Positions 1 through 8,859 of a stretch of DNA of 64,000 nucleotides are shown one piece after another. A program made the position numbers and the translations under genes. Every line of letters begins with the position of its first letter. Position 1 is the first letter of the stretch. A model generated the notes under the pieces. The model had not been told where the DNA came from. It saw only the letters and a list, made by a program, of their open reading frames with translations, and searched no databases. Origin of the DNA: an uncultured Dyadobacter sp. (GTDB lineage Bacteria > Bacteroidota > Bacteroidia > Cytophagales > Spirosomataceae); contig NZ_CAMLSE010000016.1 in the NCBI RefSeq assembly GCF_946482605.1, positions 124,001-188,000 on the forward strand. Reading direction: 5' to 3'.

Positions 1-535
1 CCCGGAATGACAAAGCCAGCCGTTTGGTCGCCAGCCAGGACGTAGATTTCGAATTAAGATTGATCAGAAACTGATTAAGCCGGCTGTTTTCCGGGAAGAT
101 GAATTTGGGATGTAACAAAAGATACTGGTGCGCAATGCAGATCATCGGAATACCGGATCGGTAAATAAGGTTGTATAAACCACCATAGGTATCATAAAAG
201 CTGATGATCAGATCAGGATTGATCTGGCAGACGGTTTGATGAATGCTGTGCAGGCTTTTTAGATATTTCGGTAAATGCGCGATATGAGTGGCGATCGTAC
301 GGCCAACGTTCATTCCGCCTCCCTGCGCCTTGTAAATAATATTGGGAGCTTTAAAATGATGGACAGGTGCAAAGATCTGCTCCTGGAAAAAAGAAGGAAT
401 ATTCCGGCCCGGAGATGTTCCTACCATCGCCCCTACGACTTTATGTCCCGCACCGCGCAGAACCTGACCGAGTGAAATGGCCTGTGTCAGGTGCCCCCGG
501 CCTTCTCCCTGAACCAGAAAAAGGATTCTCATCAT
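1..535 (-). CDS. glycosyltransferase, MurG/UGT-like, 3' end outside window
   Basis: The reverse strand reads open from an ATG at 535 to the window edge (178 codons), starting MRILFLVQGEGRGHLTQA. A glycine/histidine-rich loop right after the first beta strand is typical of the N-terminal domain of GT-B glycosyltransferases of the MurG/UGT kind. A second strand reads INPDLIISFYDTYG, where such enzymes place the acceptor site. The nucleotide-sugar-binding C-terminal half is missing because the gene runs off the window. Its ATG shares one base with the TAA of the upstream phosphoesterase gene (TAATG), so the two are probably translated as one coupled unit. The donor and acceptor cannot be told from this half. 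Confidence 0.75.
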   Translation of the reverse strand, partial: MMRILFLVQGEGRGHLTQAISLGQVLRGAGHKVVGAMVGTSPGRNIPSFFQEQIFAPVHHFKAPNIIYKAQGGGMNVGRTIATHIAHLPKYLKSLHSIHQTVCQINPDLIISFYDTYGGLYNLIYRSGIPMICIAHQYLLLHPKFIFPENSRLNQFLINLNSKSTSWLATKRLALSFR

Positions 536-1401
536 TATAGATAGCGTTGATTCCGACCGGTTAGGAAGCCGGTGAAAGCCACCTGCTTTTCCATGCCGGG
601 GAAGTTATCCACGACTGTTTTAGTGCTTGTTTTCTTAACCGGCTTTTGAACGATCGTCTGCTGATCGTAATACAACAGGCTCCATTGGCCGTCGAAGTCT
701 TCCACCAATGCGCTCAGGGTCTCTACCCAGTCCCCCGAATTCATGTAAACAATACCGTCGATGTTGCGGATAGCAGGGTGGTGGATGTGCCCACAGATCA
801 CCCCGTCACAATTGCGGGAGCGCGCAAGCTCCGTTAGCTTTTCTTCGAAGTCCGTCATGTAATTGACAGCCATCTTAACGGACTGCTTCACCCGCTGGGA
901 GAGCGAATAGTAGGACAATCCCCGCCATTCACGATATCTGTTGTAAAATTTATTAACCCAGAGCAGGAATGTATAGCCAATGTCGCCCAGATAGGCCAGC
1001 CATTTGAGGTGTGTAGTAATGGAGTCGAAGACATCGCCATGGGTCACATAAAACTTTTGTGCGCCTGATGTGAGAATGTAGTCTTTCCGGATCTGAAAGT
1101 GCTTTCCAAGGCGAAGGGGGATGATCTGATCAAGGAAATCGTCATGGTTTCCGCGGATGTAAATAACTTTCGTTTTGTTATCCTCTATCATTTTCAGGAC
1201 GCGCTTGAAAAAAAGCGTATGCTTTCGTTTCCAAACGCCGTATTTTTTCAATTGCCACGCATCAATGATGTCACCATTCAGGATCAGCTTTTTGCAGGTG
1301 TAGCTTTTCAGGAAATTGGTGACTTCTTCTGCCTTCGATCCGCCTGCTCCCAGGTGAATGTCCGAAATGATAATTGTTCGAAAGTGAGTTGTATCTCCCA
1401 T
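535..1401 (-). CDS. UDP-2,3-diacylglucosamine diphosphatase-like metallophosphoesterase
   Basis: This 288-residue protein has the calcineurin-type metallophosphoesterase motifs in order: D14-x-H16, GD at 43-44, GNHD at 84-87, a THGD motif near residue 120 and a CGHIHH motif near residue 205. Together these ligate a two-metal centre. The pattern and length fit the LpxH/YbbF-like family, which removes UMP from UDP-2,3-diacylglucosamine in lipid A synthesis. The C-terminal extension after the GHIHH motif matches Bacteroidota members often annotated this way. LpxH-like paralogues with other substrates exist, so the substrate is an inference. It is coupled to the downstream glycosyltransferase gene. 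Confidence 0.75.
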   Translation of the reverse strand: MGDTTHFRTIIISDIHLGAGGSKAEEVTNFLKSYTCKKLILNGDIIDAWQLKKYGVWKRKHTLFFKRVLKMIEDNKTKVIYIRGNHDDFLDQIIPLRLGKHFQIRKDYILTSGAQKFYVTHGDVFDSITTHLKWLAYLGDIGYTFLLWVNKFYNRYREWRGLSYYSLSQRVKQSVKMAVNYMTDFEEKLTELARSRNCDGVICGHIHHPAIRNIDGIVYMNSGDWVETLSALVEDFDGQWSLLYYDQQTIVQKPVKKTSTKTVVDNFPGMEKQVAFTGFLTGRNQRYL

Positions 1402-1565
1402 GATACAAATTTTCTCATTTCGTATTAACTGGATATTATTCTCAGGTTATCAGTAGGTTAAGTTTTGGTTGTAAACTAATACTACGAATTATTTCATAGG
1501 TAACCGAAGGTAGATATGCGCGAAAAACGCAATATTTACTTTTTGTTACTACTAACTCATCAACT

Positions 1566-3014
1566 ATGAAAAGACTCCTTGCCCTGCTGTTGCTTTGTGG
1601 TACGCCGGTTTTGGCTCAAAAGGACTATTTGCCGCACGAGGTCGAAAAGGCCGCCGAGCCGGCAGGTGGCCTGGCAACCCTCAATCAATTCATCAGTTCC
1701 AATCTAAGGATTCCCTTCCGGGCAGCCGTGAAAGGGGTGAATGGGCGCGTTTATTTGAAGGGAGTCGTGGAACCGGATGGTCACATGAGCCGGATCGAAG
1801 TCACCAGGGGGCTGGACACGCTCTCTAATGCGGAGGCAATGCGGGTATTGGGTATGTATAAGGCGTGGAAACCTGCGCTTTTGAAAGGCGAGAAAGTGCG
1901 GCAGATCGTTTTTTTTCCGGTGACGTTTAAGGCTGACGCACGCACTGGTTACGACAGTACCCGGAGTCTGTTTGTGGATTATTTCGATCAGTATTTCAAT
2001 CCGGCCCCGGACCCGGCCGCGGCTCAGTACCGTCGTATAATGCCGGTTGATGATCAGGGATTTGTATCTGGTAATGTGGGATATGACGAGTCTAAAAACA
2101 AAAAGTGGAAAAAACTGGGCGAGGCAACTTTCAAGAGGAAAGAGGTCAGGTTTAAATCAAGATATGTGAATCCGAAGGGAGATTCGCTCCTTGCCTATCA
2201 CATTGCGGCGCGCGATTTCAATGAGGCAAGCCACGCGACGGAAGCCACTTTTCATCAGGACGGAAGGCTGCTCTCCTACACGGAATATGAGTTGCACGGA
2301 AAAGCTTCTCTTACAAGGGACTATGACCTTAATGGAATGGTGAGAAGGCAGCAGATTTTCACAGATTCGCTCATTACGGATGCACTTTGGGACGGAAATG
2401 GCCAGATCAGAACCCATATGGAAATTCCTATTGTAAAGGCTGGGGAGCGGGCAGAGCCTTTTTTGATGAATTCATGGGGGGCCGACGGCACGCAGTGGGT
2501 GAAAGATGGAAACGGTTTCTGGCGGGCAGTAGGAGAAACACCCGATGGTCACTCGCTTTTTGAGCAGGGCAAGGTGGTTGAGGGTCTGAAAGATGGCAAA
2601 TGGACGGGCAAGCTCGCAGACAGCACACTTTTTTATGAGGAGGTGTATGATGGAGGGCTTATGACCAGCGGATTTTCCTTTCCATTTGGAGAGAAAGTAT
2701 CTTACACGAAGGCTACGATCAATCCGGTCTTTAAGGGTGGGATCAATGAACTTTACAAATTCCTGGCAATGAATATCAGGTATCCGATTGAGGCCGCCAG
2801 ACGGGGAGCGTCGGGCAGGGTTATGCTTTCGTTTGTGGTATGTGAGGACGGTTCGATGTGTGACTACAAAGTCGAGAACAGTGTCGGCTTCGGCCTGGAC
2901 GACGAGGCGCTGCGGGTGGTGAAATTGATGAACGGGAAATGGGAGCCCGGTGTGATGCGGGGCCAGAAGGTGAGGGTCAAATACAATGTTCCCGTCAATT
3001 TCCAGTTGCAGTAG
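1566..3014 (+). CDS. secreted protein with two TonB C-terminal-like domains
   Basis: A signal peptide (residues 1-18, ending VLAQ) is followed by a TonB-C-like domain at about residues 35-125, with the family's R-I-P-x-x-A and GRV-Y-L-x-x-V-V elements. A middle region of about 250 residues has repeated tyrosine/glycine turns resembling MORN-type antitoxin or toxin_15-like repeats. A second TonB-C domain covers about 385-482 (NIRYPIEAARRGASGRV). True TonB has an N-terminal membrane anchor and a Pro-rich spacer; this protein has neither, so it is probably a periplasmic or surface protein using the fold for binding. A strong terminator follows at 3054. Bacteroidota encode many such TonB-C proteins of unknown partner. 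Confidence 0.7.
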   Translation: MKRLLALLLLCGTPVLAQKDYLPHEVEKAAEPAGGLATLNQFISSNLRIPFRAAVKGVNGRVYLKGVVEPDGHMSRIEVTRGLDTLSNAEAMRVLGMYKAWKPALLKGEKVRQIVFFPVTFKADARTGYDSTRSLFVDYFDQYFNPAPDPAAAQYRRIMPVDDQGFVSGNVGYDESKNKKWKKLGEATFKRKEVRFKSRYVNPKGDSLLAYHIAARDFNEASHATEATFHQDGRLLSYTEYELHGKASLTRDYDLNGMVRRQQIFTDSLITDALWDGNGQIRTHMEIPIVKAGERAEPFLMNSWGADGTQWVKDGNGFWRAVGETPDGHSLFEQGKVVEGLKDGKWTGKLADSTLFYEEVYDGGLMTSGFSFPFGEKVSYTKATINPVFKGGINELYKFLAMNIRYPIEAARRGASGRVMLSFVVCEDGSMCDYKVENSVGFGLDDEALRVVKLMNGKWEPGVMRGQKVRVKYNVPVNFQLQ

Positions 3015-3053
3015 CTATTCAAGGTAGCATTGTGCATTCAAACCATTCATCCA

Positions 3054-3088
3054 GTCCCGGGGCCGTCAGTCGGCCCCGGGACTTTTTT
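3054..3088 (+). terminator. rho-independent terminator after the TonB-C protein gene
   Basis: A perfect 12-bp G+C-rich stem (GTCCCGGGGCCG, 3054-3065, pairing with 3071-3082) with a 5-base loop is followed by six T's. It ends the transcript of the upstream gene and isolates the SPFH operon. Confidence 0.9.
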
Positions 3089-3116
3089 ATCCGAATTAAG
3101 GTGAATTGTTGATTCT

Positions 3117-3155
3117 GATTTGATAATATTGTGATATCACTTTAATATCAAAATC
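3117..3155. promoter_or_regulatory. extended palindrome upstream of the SPFH/Arc-like operon
   Basis: The core GTGATATCAC (3131-3140) is a perfect 10-bp palindrome. Flanks GATTTGATA (3117-3125) and TATCAAAATC (3146-3155) continue the dyad with one bulged base. It sits 8 bases before the ATG at 3164. A ribbon-helix-helix-like protein is encoded second in the operon, so autoregulation is a plausible inference. Confidence 0.4.
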
Positions 3156-3163
3156 TGAAAGCT

Positions 3164-4027
3164 ATGATTGAAAAAGAATTACGCTCTATTTCTGGCTATC
3201 TGCTATTTGTGATTGGCCTGTCGCTGCTTTTTGGAGGCTTCGTCAGTATCGTGTCGGGAGGTAGCCCGCTTACCGGCGGTGTCATCAGCGCCGTAGGGTT
3301 TGTCATATTGATCGGCCTCACGGTGATCAACCCCAATGAGGCAGTTGTGACGACTTTTTTCGGCGATTATATGGGGACGATGAAGCAGAACGGTTTGCGG
3401 TGGGTAAACCCATTGTTTCGCCGCAAAAAAATCAGCCTTCGCGCTCGTAACCTCAATGGGCAGAAACTGAAAGTAAACGATAAACTGGGTAACCCCATCG
3501 AAATCGCGGCGGTGGTTGTCTGGCGGGTGGGCGACACGGCCAAATCGTCGTTCGAAGTAGATGATTATGTCAAATATGTGGAAATACAGTCGGAAGCGGC
3601 TGTCCGGCATTTGGCGGGCATCTATGCTTACGATTCCATGGAAGATGAGGAAGCCAGCACCCAGGAAGTAACTTTGCGGGACGGTAGCGGCAAAATCAAT
3701 GAAATGCTGGAAGCCGAGCTGACGGAACGTCTGAGCCGCGCGGGTATCGACGTGCTCGAATCGCGGATCAGTCACCTCGCTTATGCGCCTGAGATTGCCG
3801 GGGCCATGCTGCAACGTCAGCAAGCATCGGCGGTAGTGGCTGCACGTCGGCAGATCGTGAACGGAGCTGTTGGAATGGTGGATATGGCTTTGGCCATGCT
3901 TTCGGAGAAAGGAATCGTGCAGTTGGACGAAGAACGGAAGGCAGCGATGGTGAGCAACTTGCTGGTAGTTTTGTGTGGTGAAAAAGCGGCGACCCCAATC
4001 CTGAACGCCGGTACCTTGTATCCTTGA
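3164..4027 (+). CDS. SPFH/band 7 (stomatin-prohibitin-like) membrane protein
   Basis: Two hydrophobic segments occupy about residues 10-32 and 36-54. They are followed by a band-7 domain beginning NPNEAVVTTFFGDYMGT and containing GLRWVNPL, the V-x-D-K-L-G-N-P-I-E strand and a V-V-V-W-R-V strand, as in SPFH proteins. A helical region follows (AEIAGAMLQRQQASAVVAARR is the usual coiled-coil entry in this family). SPFH proteins assemble into large membrane rings that organise lipid domains or guard proteases. The gene lies one base upstream of a small Arc-like gene, a pairing I recall as recurrent in Bacteroidota. The 287-residue length is normal for the short SPFH class. Confidence 0.85.
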   Translation: MIEKELRSISGYLLFVIGLSLLFGGFVSIVSGGSPLTGGVISAVGFVILIGLTVINPNEAVVTTFFGDYMGTMKQNGLRWVNPLFRRKKISLRARNLNGQKLKVNDKLGNPIEIAAVVVWRVGDTAKSSFEVDDYVKYVEIQSEAAVRHLAGIYAYDSMEDEEASTQEVTLRDGSGKINEMLEAELTERLSRAGIDVLESRISHLAYAPEIAGAMLQRQQASAVVAARRQIVNGAVGMVDMALAMLSEKGIVQLDEERKAAMVSNLLVVLCGEKAATPILNAGTLYP

Positions 4028-4028
4028 T

Positions 4029-4211
4029 ATGGCGGAGAAAAAAGCATTTGTTTTGCGGATCAATCCTGATATGCTGCGGGAACTCGAAACCTGGGCACAA
4101 CAGGATTTCCGCAGTTTGAACGGGCAGATAGAGTTTTTACTGAGTGAGGCATTGAAAAAACAAAGGCGCTCAAAATCAAAGGGAAACGATGAGGACGGTG
4201 CAAAAGATTAA
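4029..4211 (+). CDS. Arc-like ribbon-helix-helix protein
   Basis: This 60-residue protein starts MAEKKAFVLRINPDMLREL, a beta strand followed by helix A, then has a second helix around NGQIEFLLSEALKKQ. This strand-helix-helix layout is that of Arc/CopG-type DNA-binding repressors. A basic, acidic-tailed C terminus follows. Its ATG is one base after the SPFH stop codon, so the two are almost surely co-translated. It could repress its own operon through the palindrome at 3117-3155; that is inference. No toxin gene is adjacent, so a toxin-antitoxin role is not supported. Confidence 0.75.
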   Translation: MAEKKAFVLRINPDMLRELETWAQQDFRSLNGQIEFLLSEALKKQRRSKSKGNDEDGAKD

Positions 4212-4266
4212 TTAAAATGTTAAAATTGCATTTATATAGTTGTCGTACTAATTTTTTACAGCTCAT

Positions 4267-6447
4267 ATGAAGCAAATAATCAGGACACTTTCATTAACAA
4301 TCCTTTCCTTTCAGCTTTTTGCGCAGATTCCCGACACATTTCAATGGCTGCCCGATGGCAGTGGCTACCGCGATGCCGGCGATGGCCAGATCGTAGAGGT
4401 GACATTGCCGGCCAATCAGGAGAAAATTATCGTTTCGTCTGCGCAGCTTACGCCTCAGGGAGGCTCACCGCTGACCATCCGGAGCTACTCCGTCAGCAAA
4501 GCCGGGAACAAAGTTTTGGTTTATACCAATACCAAACGCGTGTGGCGGTACGATACCCGCGGCGATTACTGGGTGTATGACCTGACCGCCAAAACGCTGA
4601 AACAACTCGGGAAAGGTTTGCCGGAATCGTCGCTGATGTTTGCCAAATTTTCACCCGACGGAAAAAAAGTCGCGTATGTGAGCAAGCATAATGTGTATGT
4701 GGAAGATCTCGCCAGCAATGCTGTCAAGCAACTGACACCCGATGGCACCGACAGGGTGATCAATGGCACTTTCGATTGGGTTTACGAGGAGGAATTCGAC
4801 TGCCGCGACGGCTTTCGTTGGAGTGACGACAGCAAATCGATCGCCTATTGGCAGCTCGACGCCCGCAAGATCCGCAACTTCCTGATGATCAATACCACGG
4901 ATTCCATTTATTCATTTAATGTGCCGGTCGAATATCCCAAAGTGGGCGAGACGCCGTCACCTTACAAAATCGGCGTGGTCGACATTGCTTCGGCGCAGAC
5001 GAAATGGATGAATATTCCGGGTGATCCGCAGAATACCTACGTGCCGCGCATGGAATGGTCGGGAATGGCCAACGAGCTGGTGATCCAGCAGCTGAACCGC
5101 AAGCAGAACGAGAGCACCTTGTTTTACATTAATACCGCCGACGGAAGCACAAAGCCGTTTTACACCGAAAAGGACGAAGCCTGGATCGACATCAAGAGCC
5201 GCTGGGAAAATGATCCGATGGGCTGGGACTGGATCAACGGAGGTAAGGAATTTTTGTGGGTTAGTGAAAAAGACGGATGGCGCCATACCTATCGCATTAG
5301 CCGCGATGGCAAAAAGGAAACGCTCATCACGGCGGGCAATTTCGACATGATCAATCCCGTCCGCATCGACGAGAAGAACAATGCCTATTATTTCATGGCC
5401 TCGCCGGACAATGCGACGCAAAGTTATTTGTACAAAACGTCGCTCGACGGCAAAGGTACGCCGGTACGCATTACCCCGGCGGATCAGGCTGGCACGCACG
5501 CTTACGACATTTCGCCGCTGGCCAAATTCGGACGTCATCAGTTTTCGAATGCCAAGACATCCCCGTTGGTAGAATGGATTTCGCTGCCTAAACACGCATC
5601 CATTGATCCGAATAATTCTATCGCACAGTCGAAAGACAAGATCAATTCGTCCAAAGCGAACATCGAGTTCTTCAAGGTAAAAACCGACGAAGGCGTGGAA
5701 ATCGACGCGTGGATGGTGAAACCTACCAATTTCGATGCGACCAAAAAGTACCCGATCGTTTATATGGTTTATGGCGAAGCGGCCGGGAGCACCGTGAAAG
5801 ACGTTTGGGGAACCGGAAGGAACCGTTTGTATGCTGGCAGCATGGCCGACGACGGCTACATTTATGCTTCTATGGACAACCGCGGAACGCCTTCACCGAA
5901 AGGATCGAAATGGCGGAAGGCGATTTACCGCAACATCGGCCGCATTAATATCAAAGATATGGACGGCGCTGCAACTGCCATGTTCAAACAATTCGCATTC
6001 ATCGACACCAGTCGCGTGGCGGTGCATGGTTGGAGCGGCGGAGGTTCATCGACGTTAAACCTGCTGTTCCAGTATCCGCAGCATTTCAAAACCGGCATTG
6101 CCGTAGCCGCTGTGGCCAACCAGCTCACTTACGACAACATTTACCAGGAGCGCTATATGGGCATTCCGCAGGAGAACCGCGAGGATTTTGTGAAGGGTTC
6201 ACCGATTACTTATGCTAAAAACCTGCGTGGTAACCTGCTTTATATCCATGGCACAGGTGATGATAATGTGCATTACCAGAATGCCGAAATGCTGGTCAAT
6301 GAGTTGATCAGGGCTAATAAGGTGTTTCAGTTTATGCCTTACCCGAACCGATCGCATAGCATTTCCGAAGGCGAAGGCACGTCGCGGCATTTGCAATCAT
6401 TGTTTACCGATTATTTGAAGAAAAACTGCCCTCCGGGAGCCAGATAA
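4267..6447 (+). CDS. S9 family dipeptidyl peptidase IV-like serine protease
   Basis: A signal peptide (residues 1-19, ending FAQ) precedes an eight-bladed DPP-IV beta-propeller domain containing DWVYEEEF, the conserved double-Glu motif that binds the substrate amino terminus. A C-terminal alpha/beta hydrolase domain carries the nucleophile elbow GWSGGGS (Ser590), an Asp in GTGDDNVH (D665 or D666) and His697 in NRSHS. All catalytic parts are intact and the 726-residue length is typical. It should act in the periplasm, releasing X-Pro or X-Ala dipeptides from peptide N termini. The next gene overlaps its stop codon, suggesting joint expression. Confidence 0.92.
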   Translation: MKQIIRTLSLTILSFQLFAQIPDTFQWLPDGSGYRDAGDGQIVEVTLPANQEKIIVSSAQLTPQGGSPLTIRSYSVSKAGNKVLVYTNTKRVWRYDTRGDYWVYDLTAKTLKQLGKGLPESSLMFAKFSPDGKKVAYVSKHNVYVEDLASNAVKQLTPDGTDRVINGTFDWVYEEEFDCRDGFRWSDDSKSIAYWQLDARKIRNFLMINTTDSIYSFNVPVEYPKVGETPSPYKIGVVDIASAQTKWMNIPGDPQNTYVPRMEWSGMANELVIQQLNRKQNESTLFYINTADGSTKPFYTEKDEAWIDIKSRWENDPMGWDWINGGKEFLWVSEKDGWRHTYRISRDGKKETLITAGNFDMINPVRIDEKNNAYYFMASPDNATQSYLYKTSLDGKGTPVRITPADQAGTHAYDISPLAKFGRHQFSNAKTSPLVEWISLPKHASIDPNNSIAQSKDKINSSKANIEFFKVKTDEGVEIDAWMVKPTNFDATKKYPIVYMVYGEAAGSTVKDVWGTGRNRLYAGSMADDGYIYASMDNRGTPSPKGSKWRKAIYRNIGRINIKDMDGAATAMFKQFAFIDTSRVAVHGWSGGGSSTLNLLFQYPQHFKTGIAVAAVANQLTYDNIYQERYMGIPQENREDFVKGSPITYAKNLRGNLLYIHGTGDDNVHYQNAEMLVNELIRANKVFQFMPYPNRSHSISEGEGTSRHLQSLFTDYLKKNCPPGAR

Positions 6448-7193
6448 TGTTAGGAAAGCTATTATGTACAATGGGCCTAGCGGGGTTGATCCCGCTCGGC
6501 TGCCCCGCGCAGATCAGCGAAGGAACGAAACAGAGCATTGCCACAGGAAAAGGCCTCAATGTCCCGAGATCAGGTGTTTTCTGGTCTTCTCCGACGGACG
6601 CTTCGGGCGTAGTGGGAGATTTTTACATCGATTCACTCTGGCGTGAGGGCGGTGTGAAGCTGCTGAAGCCGGTCGCGCAGATCGGCGGCGAGGAATCGGA
6701 TACCATTGCGGGAATCCAGATGCGTTATAATGTACTCAACGACGAGCTGGAAGTGTTGGCAGGTGCGACAAAAAGGGACATCAGGGTAATTCGTGGCAGC
6801 CAGTTGAAAACTTTTAAGACCAACAATGGCTCTGCCCCGGTAGAATACGTTAATCTTGCGAGTCACGATCCCAAGGGAGAATTGAAAGGTTTTGGTGCGG
6901 TAGTAGCTCCGGGGAAGCTCACATTGGTAAGAGCTTATAAACCACGGATTACCAAGCCGAATTACAACCCAGGGTTTGCGACAGGGGAAAAGAACACGGT
7001 CGTCCGTCTTGTGACGGACTATTACCTTCTTTCTGCATCGGGTGCGCAAAAGGTCAGTTTAAGCAAAAAGGCGCTGCTGCCGCTGATGACCGATAAAAAG
7101 GCGCAGATAGATCAGTATGTGAAAGAGCATGACCCGGATTTCAAGGACGAAACACAGGTGGCCGAACTCATCCGGTTCTACAACGGCAAATAG
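6447..7193 (+). CDS. secreted protein of unknown function coupled to DPP-IV gene
   Basis: The ATG at 6447 overlaps the TAA of the protease gene by one base (TAATG), so translation is coupled. The 248-residue protein has an N-terminal signal peptide ending near residue 22 (PLGCPAQ). The cysteine there is followed by Pro, so lipidation is unlikely. The rest is soluble and beta-rich, with an Asp/Lys-rich helical tail at about 205-248. I recognise no catalytic motif. The N-terminal YNVLNDELEVL segment resembles small periplasmic proteins of Bacteroidota without assigned function. A bidirectional terminator directly follows. Confidence 0.65.
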   Translation: MLGKLLCTMGLAGLIPLGCPAQISEGTKQSIATGKGLNVPRSGVFWSSPTDASGVVGDFYIDSLWREGGVKLLKPVAQIGGEESDTIAGIQMRYNVLNDELEVLAGATKRDIRVIRGSQLKTFKTNNGSAPVEYVNLASHDPKGELKGFGAVVAPGKLTLVRAYKPRITKPNYNPGFATGEKNTVVRLVTDYYLLSASGAQKVSLSKKALLPLMTDKKAQIDQYVKEHDPDFKDETQVAELIRFYNGK

Positions 7194-7232
7194 CAAAAAG
7201 GCCTCCGGGAGCACTCCGGAGGCCTTTTTGCT
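7192..7232. terminator. bidirectional terminator between convergent genes
   Basis: A perfect 17-bp inverted repeat (7192-7208 with 7216-7232) has a 7-base loop. It has a run of A's on the left and T's on the right, so it can end transcription of both the upstream forward gene and the reverse M28 peptidase gene. Confidence 0.92.
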
Positions 7233-7248
7233 ACTTTTTACAGCCATA

Positions 7249-8769
7249 TTACTTTCCGTATAACTTCTTCGCCGCAGGCTCGTACTTGTCACCCGCGCTC
7301 CATTGCGGTGCCGTTTTACGATCGGCGATCAGTCGCGTGGCATAGGTGTACGCCTGACTGAATTTCAAGAGGTAATTAAAGTCGATCGTCTCGGGATTGT
7401 CGGTTACCTGGTGATAGTTTTTCATGATATCGCCATTGAATTCCTTGAAACCGGGAGTGAATGTCGGTGCGGGAACCCCTTCTTTGGCAAAACTCACATT
7501 ATCCGACCGGTCGAAAAGTCCCTGCTCCGGTGACGGATCGGCGAAGATGCCCAGGCCAAATGCTTTGCAAGCGGTTTCAATTTCGGCGCGTGCGCCGGTA
7601 CGGTCGAGACCCATAACCGATACGATCGTCGTATCGTTATAGCCCGCGCCGTCGGAATTCATATTAAAAATGCATTTGTTCAAAGGCATAATCGGGTGTG
7701 AAGCGTAGTATTTGCTGCCTAATAAGCCTACTTCCTCGCCTGTAAGCGCCACGAGAACAATCGAACGTTTTGGTGGGTTTTTAGCCAAAGCTTCCGCCGC
7801 GGTGAGCAATGCGGTTACCCCAAATGCATTGTCGCGCGCGCCGTTAAAAATGCTGTCCTCGGGTGTGTACGTCTGCCCCCCTTGCTTGCCTACGCCCACG
7901 TGGTCATAATGCGCGGAGAGCAGGATGTACTCTTCTTTCAGCTTAGGATCGGTGCCGGAAATGTAGCCGGCCACATTGTAGCTGTAAATCGGTTTGGCAA
8001 CCCTTCCCGAGGTTTTAAAAGTAACCTCTTTCACACCACGCAATGCACGCGCAAACCTGGCTTCTTTACCATTTACCCAGGCATGCGGAATCGTTTTGGC
8101 GGCAGAACCCTCTGCAAGTGCTATTTTCTCTCCTCCAAAAAACTTGCTTACCACATTCCAGGGCACAGGCGCATTGAAAAGCTCGATGACCGCGATGGCG
8201 CCTTTGTCCATCGCTATTTTACGCTTATCGGCAGAAGTAGCGAAAATTTCCGAAGGGGTTTGCGTTTCCGGCGTGCCGCTTTCTACCAATACAATTTTAC
8301 CCTTCACATCCAAACCTTTGTAATCGTCCCAACTCTTGGCTGCATTTTCCAGACCAAAGCTTGCATACACGATCGGCGCTTTCAGGTCGACGGCTTCTCC
8401 GCTCATGAGCAGCCAATCGGTTCCGCTTTTCATGATTTCGGCATCTGCGGCAATTTCGCCGGTGCCATTAGCACCCATTTTTTCAAACGGTACACGCTGG
8501 AAATAGCTGGATGTACCGGTTTCCGTATTGCCCGGTACCGGCACGACGCCCATTTTGCGGAACTGTTCTGCCACGTAGCGGGCCGCTACAAAATTCCCCT
8601 GCTCGCCTGTGCGTCTGCCCATGAGCTCGTCGCCAGCCAGAAAGCGTATATGAGCCTCGGTTTCCGATTTTTTGACTTGAAACTCAGGCAATGAAGAAGT
8701 TTTTTTCTGCGCATCGGCCGGCAGCGCAAAAGCCAGGCCGAGCGGCAACAGGAGGAAAGGTAGTTTCAT
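7249..8769 (-). CDS. M28 family metallo-aminopeptidase
   Basis: This 506-residue secreted protein has a signal peptide (1-20, ending PADA), a PA-like insert with VKGKIVLVESG, and a peptidase M28 domain. The zinc-ligand motifs are recognisable in order: SAHYDHVG (His), GARDNAFGV (bridging Asp), TGEEVGLLGS (catalytic and liganding Glu pair), NSDG (Asp) and the late YHQVTDN (His). The enzyme should remove N-terminal residues from peptides in the periplasm. hemB lies upstream on the same strand, 90 bases away, with a hairpin between, so M28 probably has its own promoter. Confidence 0.92.
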   Translation of the reverse strand: MKLPFLLLPLGLAFALPADAQKKTSSLPEFQVKKSETEAHIRFLAGDELMGRRTGEQGNFVAARYVAEQFRKMGVVPVPGNTETGTSSYFQRVPFEKMGANGTGEIAADAEIMKSGTDWLLMSGEAVDLKAPIVYASFGLENAAKSWDDYKGLDVKGKIVLVESGTPETQTPSEIFATSADKRKIAMDKGAIAVIELFNAPVPWNVVSKFFGGEKIALAEGSAAKTIPHAWVNGKEARFARALRGVKEVTFKTSGRVAKPIYSYNVAGYISGTDPKLKEEYILLSAHYDHVGVGKQGGQTYTPEDSIFNGARDNAFGVTALLTAAEALAKNPPKRSIVLVALTGEEVGLLGSKYYASHPIMPLNKCIFNMNSDGAGYNDTTIVSVMGLDRTGARAEIETACKAFGLGIFADPSPEQGLFDRSDNVSFAKEGVPAPTFTPGFKEFNGDIMKNYHQVTDNPETIDFNYLLKFSQAYTYATRLIADRKTAPQWSAGDKYEPAAKKLYGK

Positions 8770-8797
8770 GACTGTTTTGTGATGATTTTAAAAACAA

Positions 8798-8834
8798 AAT
8801 GTGAAGACGTAAGATAATCAGACATCTTCACATT
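8798..8834 (-). terminator. hairpin between hemB and the M28 gene
   Basis: A perfect 10-bp inverted repeat (AATGTGAAGA at 8798-8807, TCTTCACATT at 8825-8834) with a 17-base loop is followed, on the reverse strand, by TTGTTTTT. It could be a weak A+T-rich terminator for hemB or an operator for the M28 gene; the sequence does not decide. Confidence 0.4.
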
Positions 8835-8859
8835 CGTATGTTACAGAAATCGGAATTCG

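Noticed and set aside
3203..4063. 286-residue open frame antisense to the SPFH gene
   Set aside because: It mirrors the high-quality SPFH reading frame and has no domain signal; it is a shadow of the coding strand.
3164..4211. SPFH and Arc-like pair as a toxin-antitoxin module
   Set aside because: The small protein is RHH-like, but the partner is a long membrane SPFH protein with no toxin fold.
7882..8694. 270-residue open frame antisense to the M28 peptidase gene
   Set aside because: The reverse-strand frame has the full M28 motif set; this frame is a codon-bias artefact.
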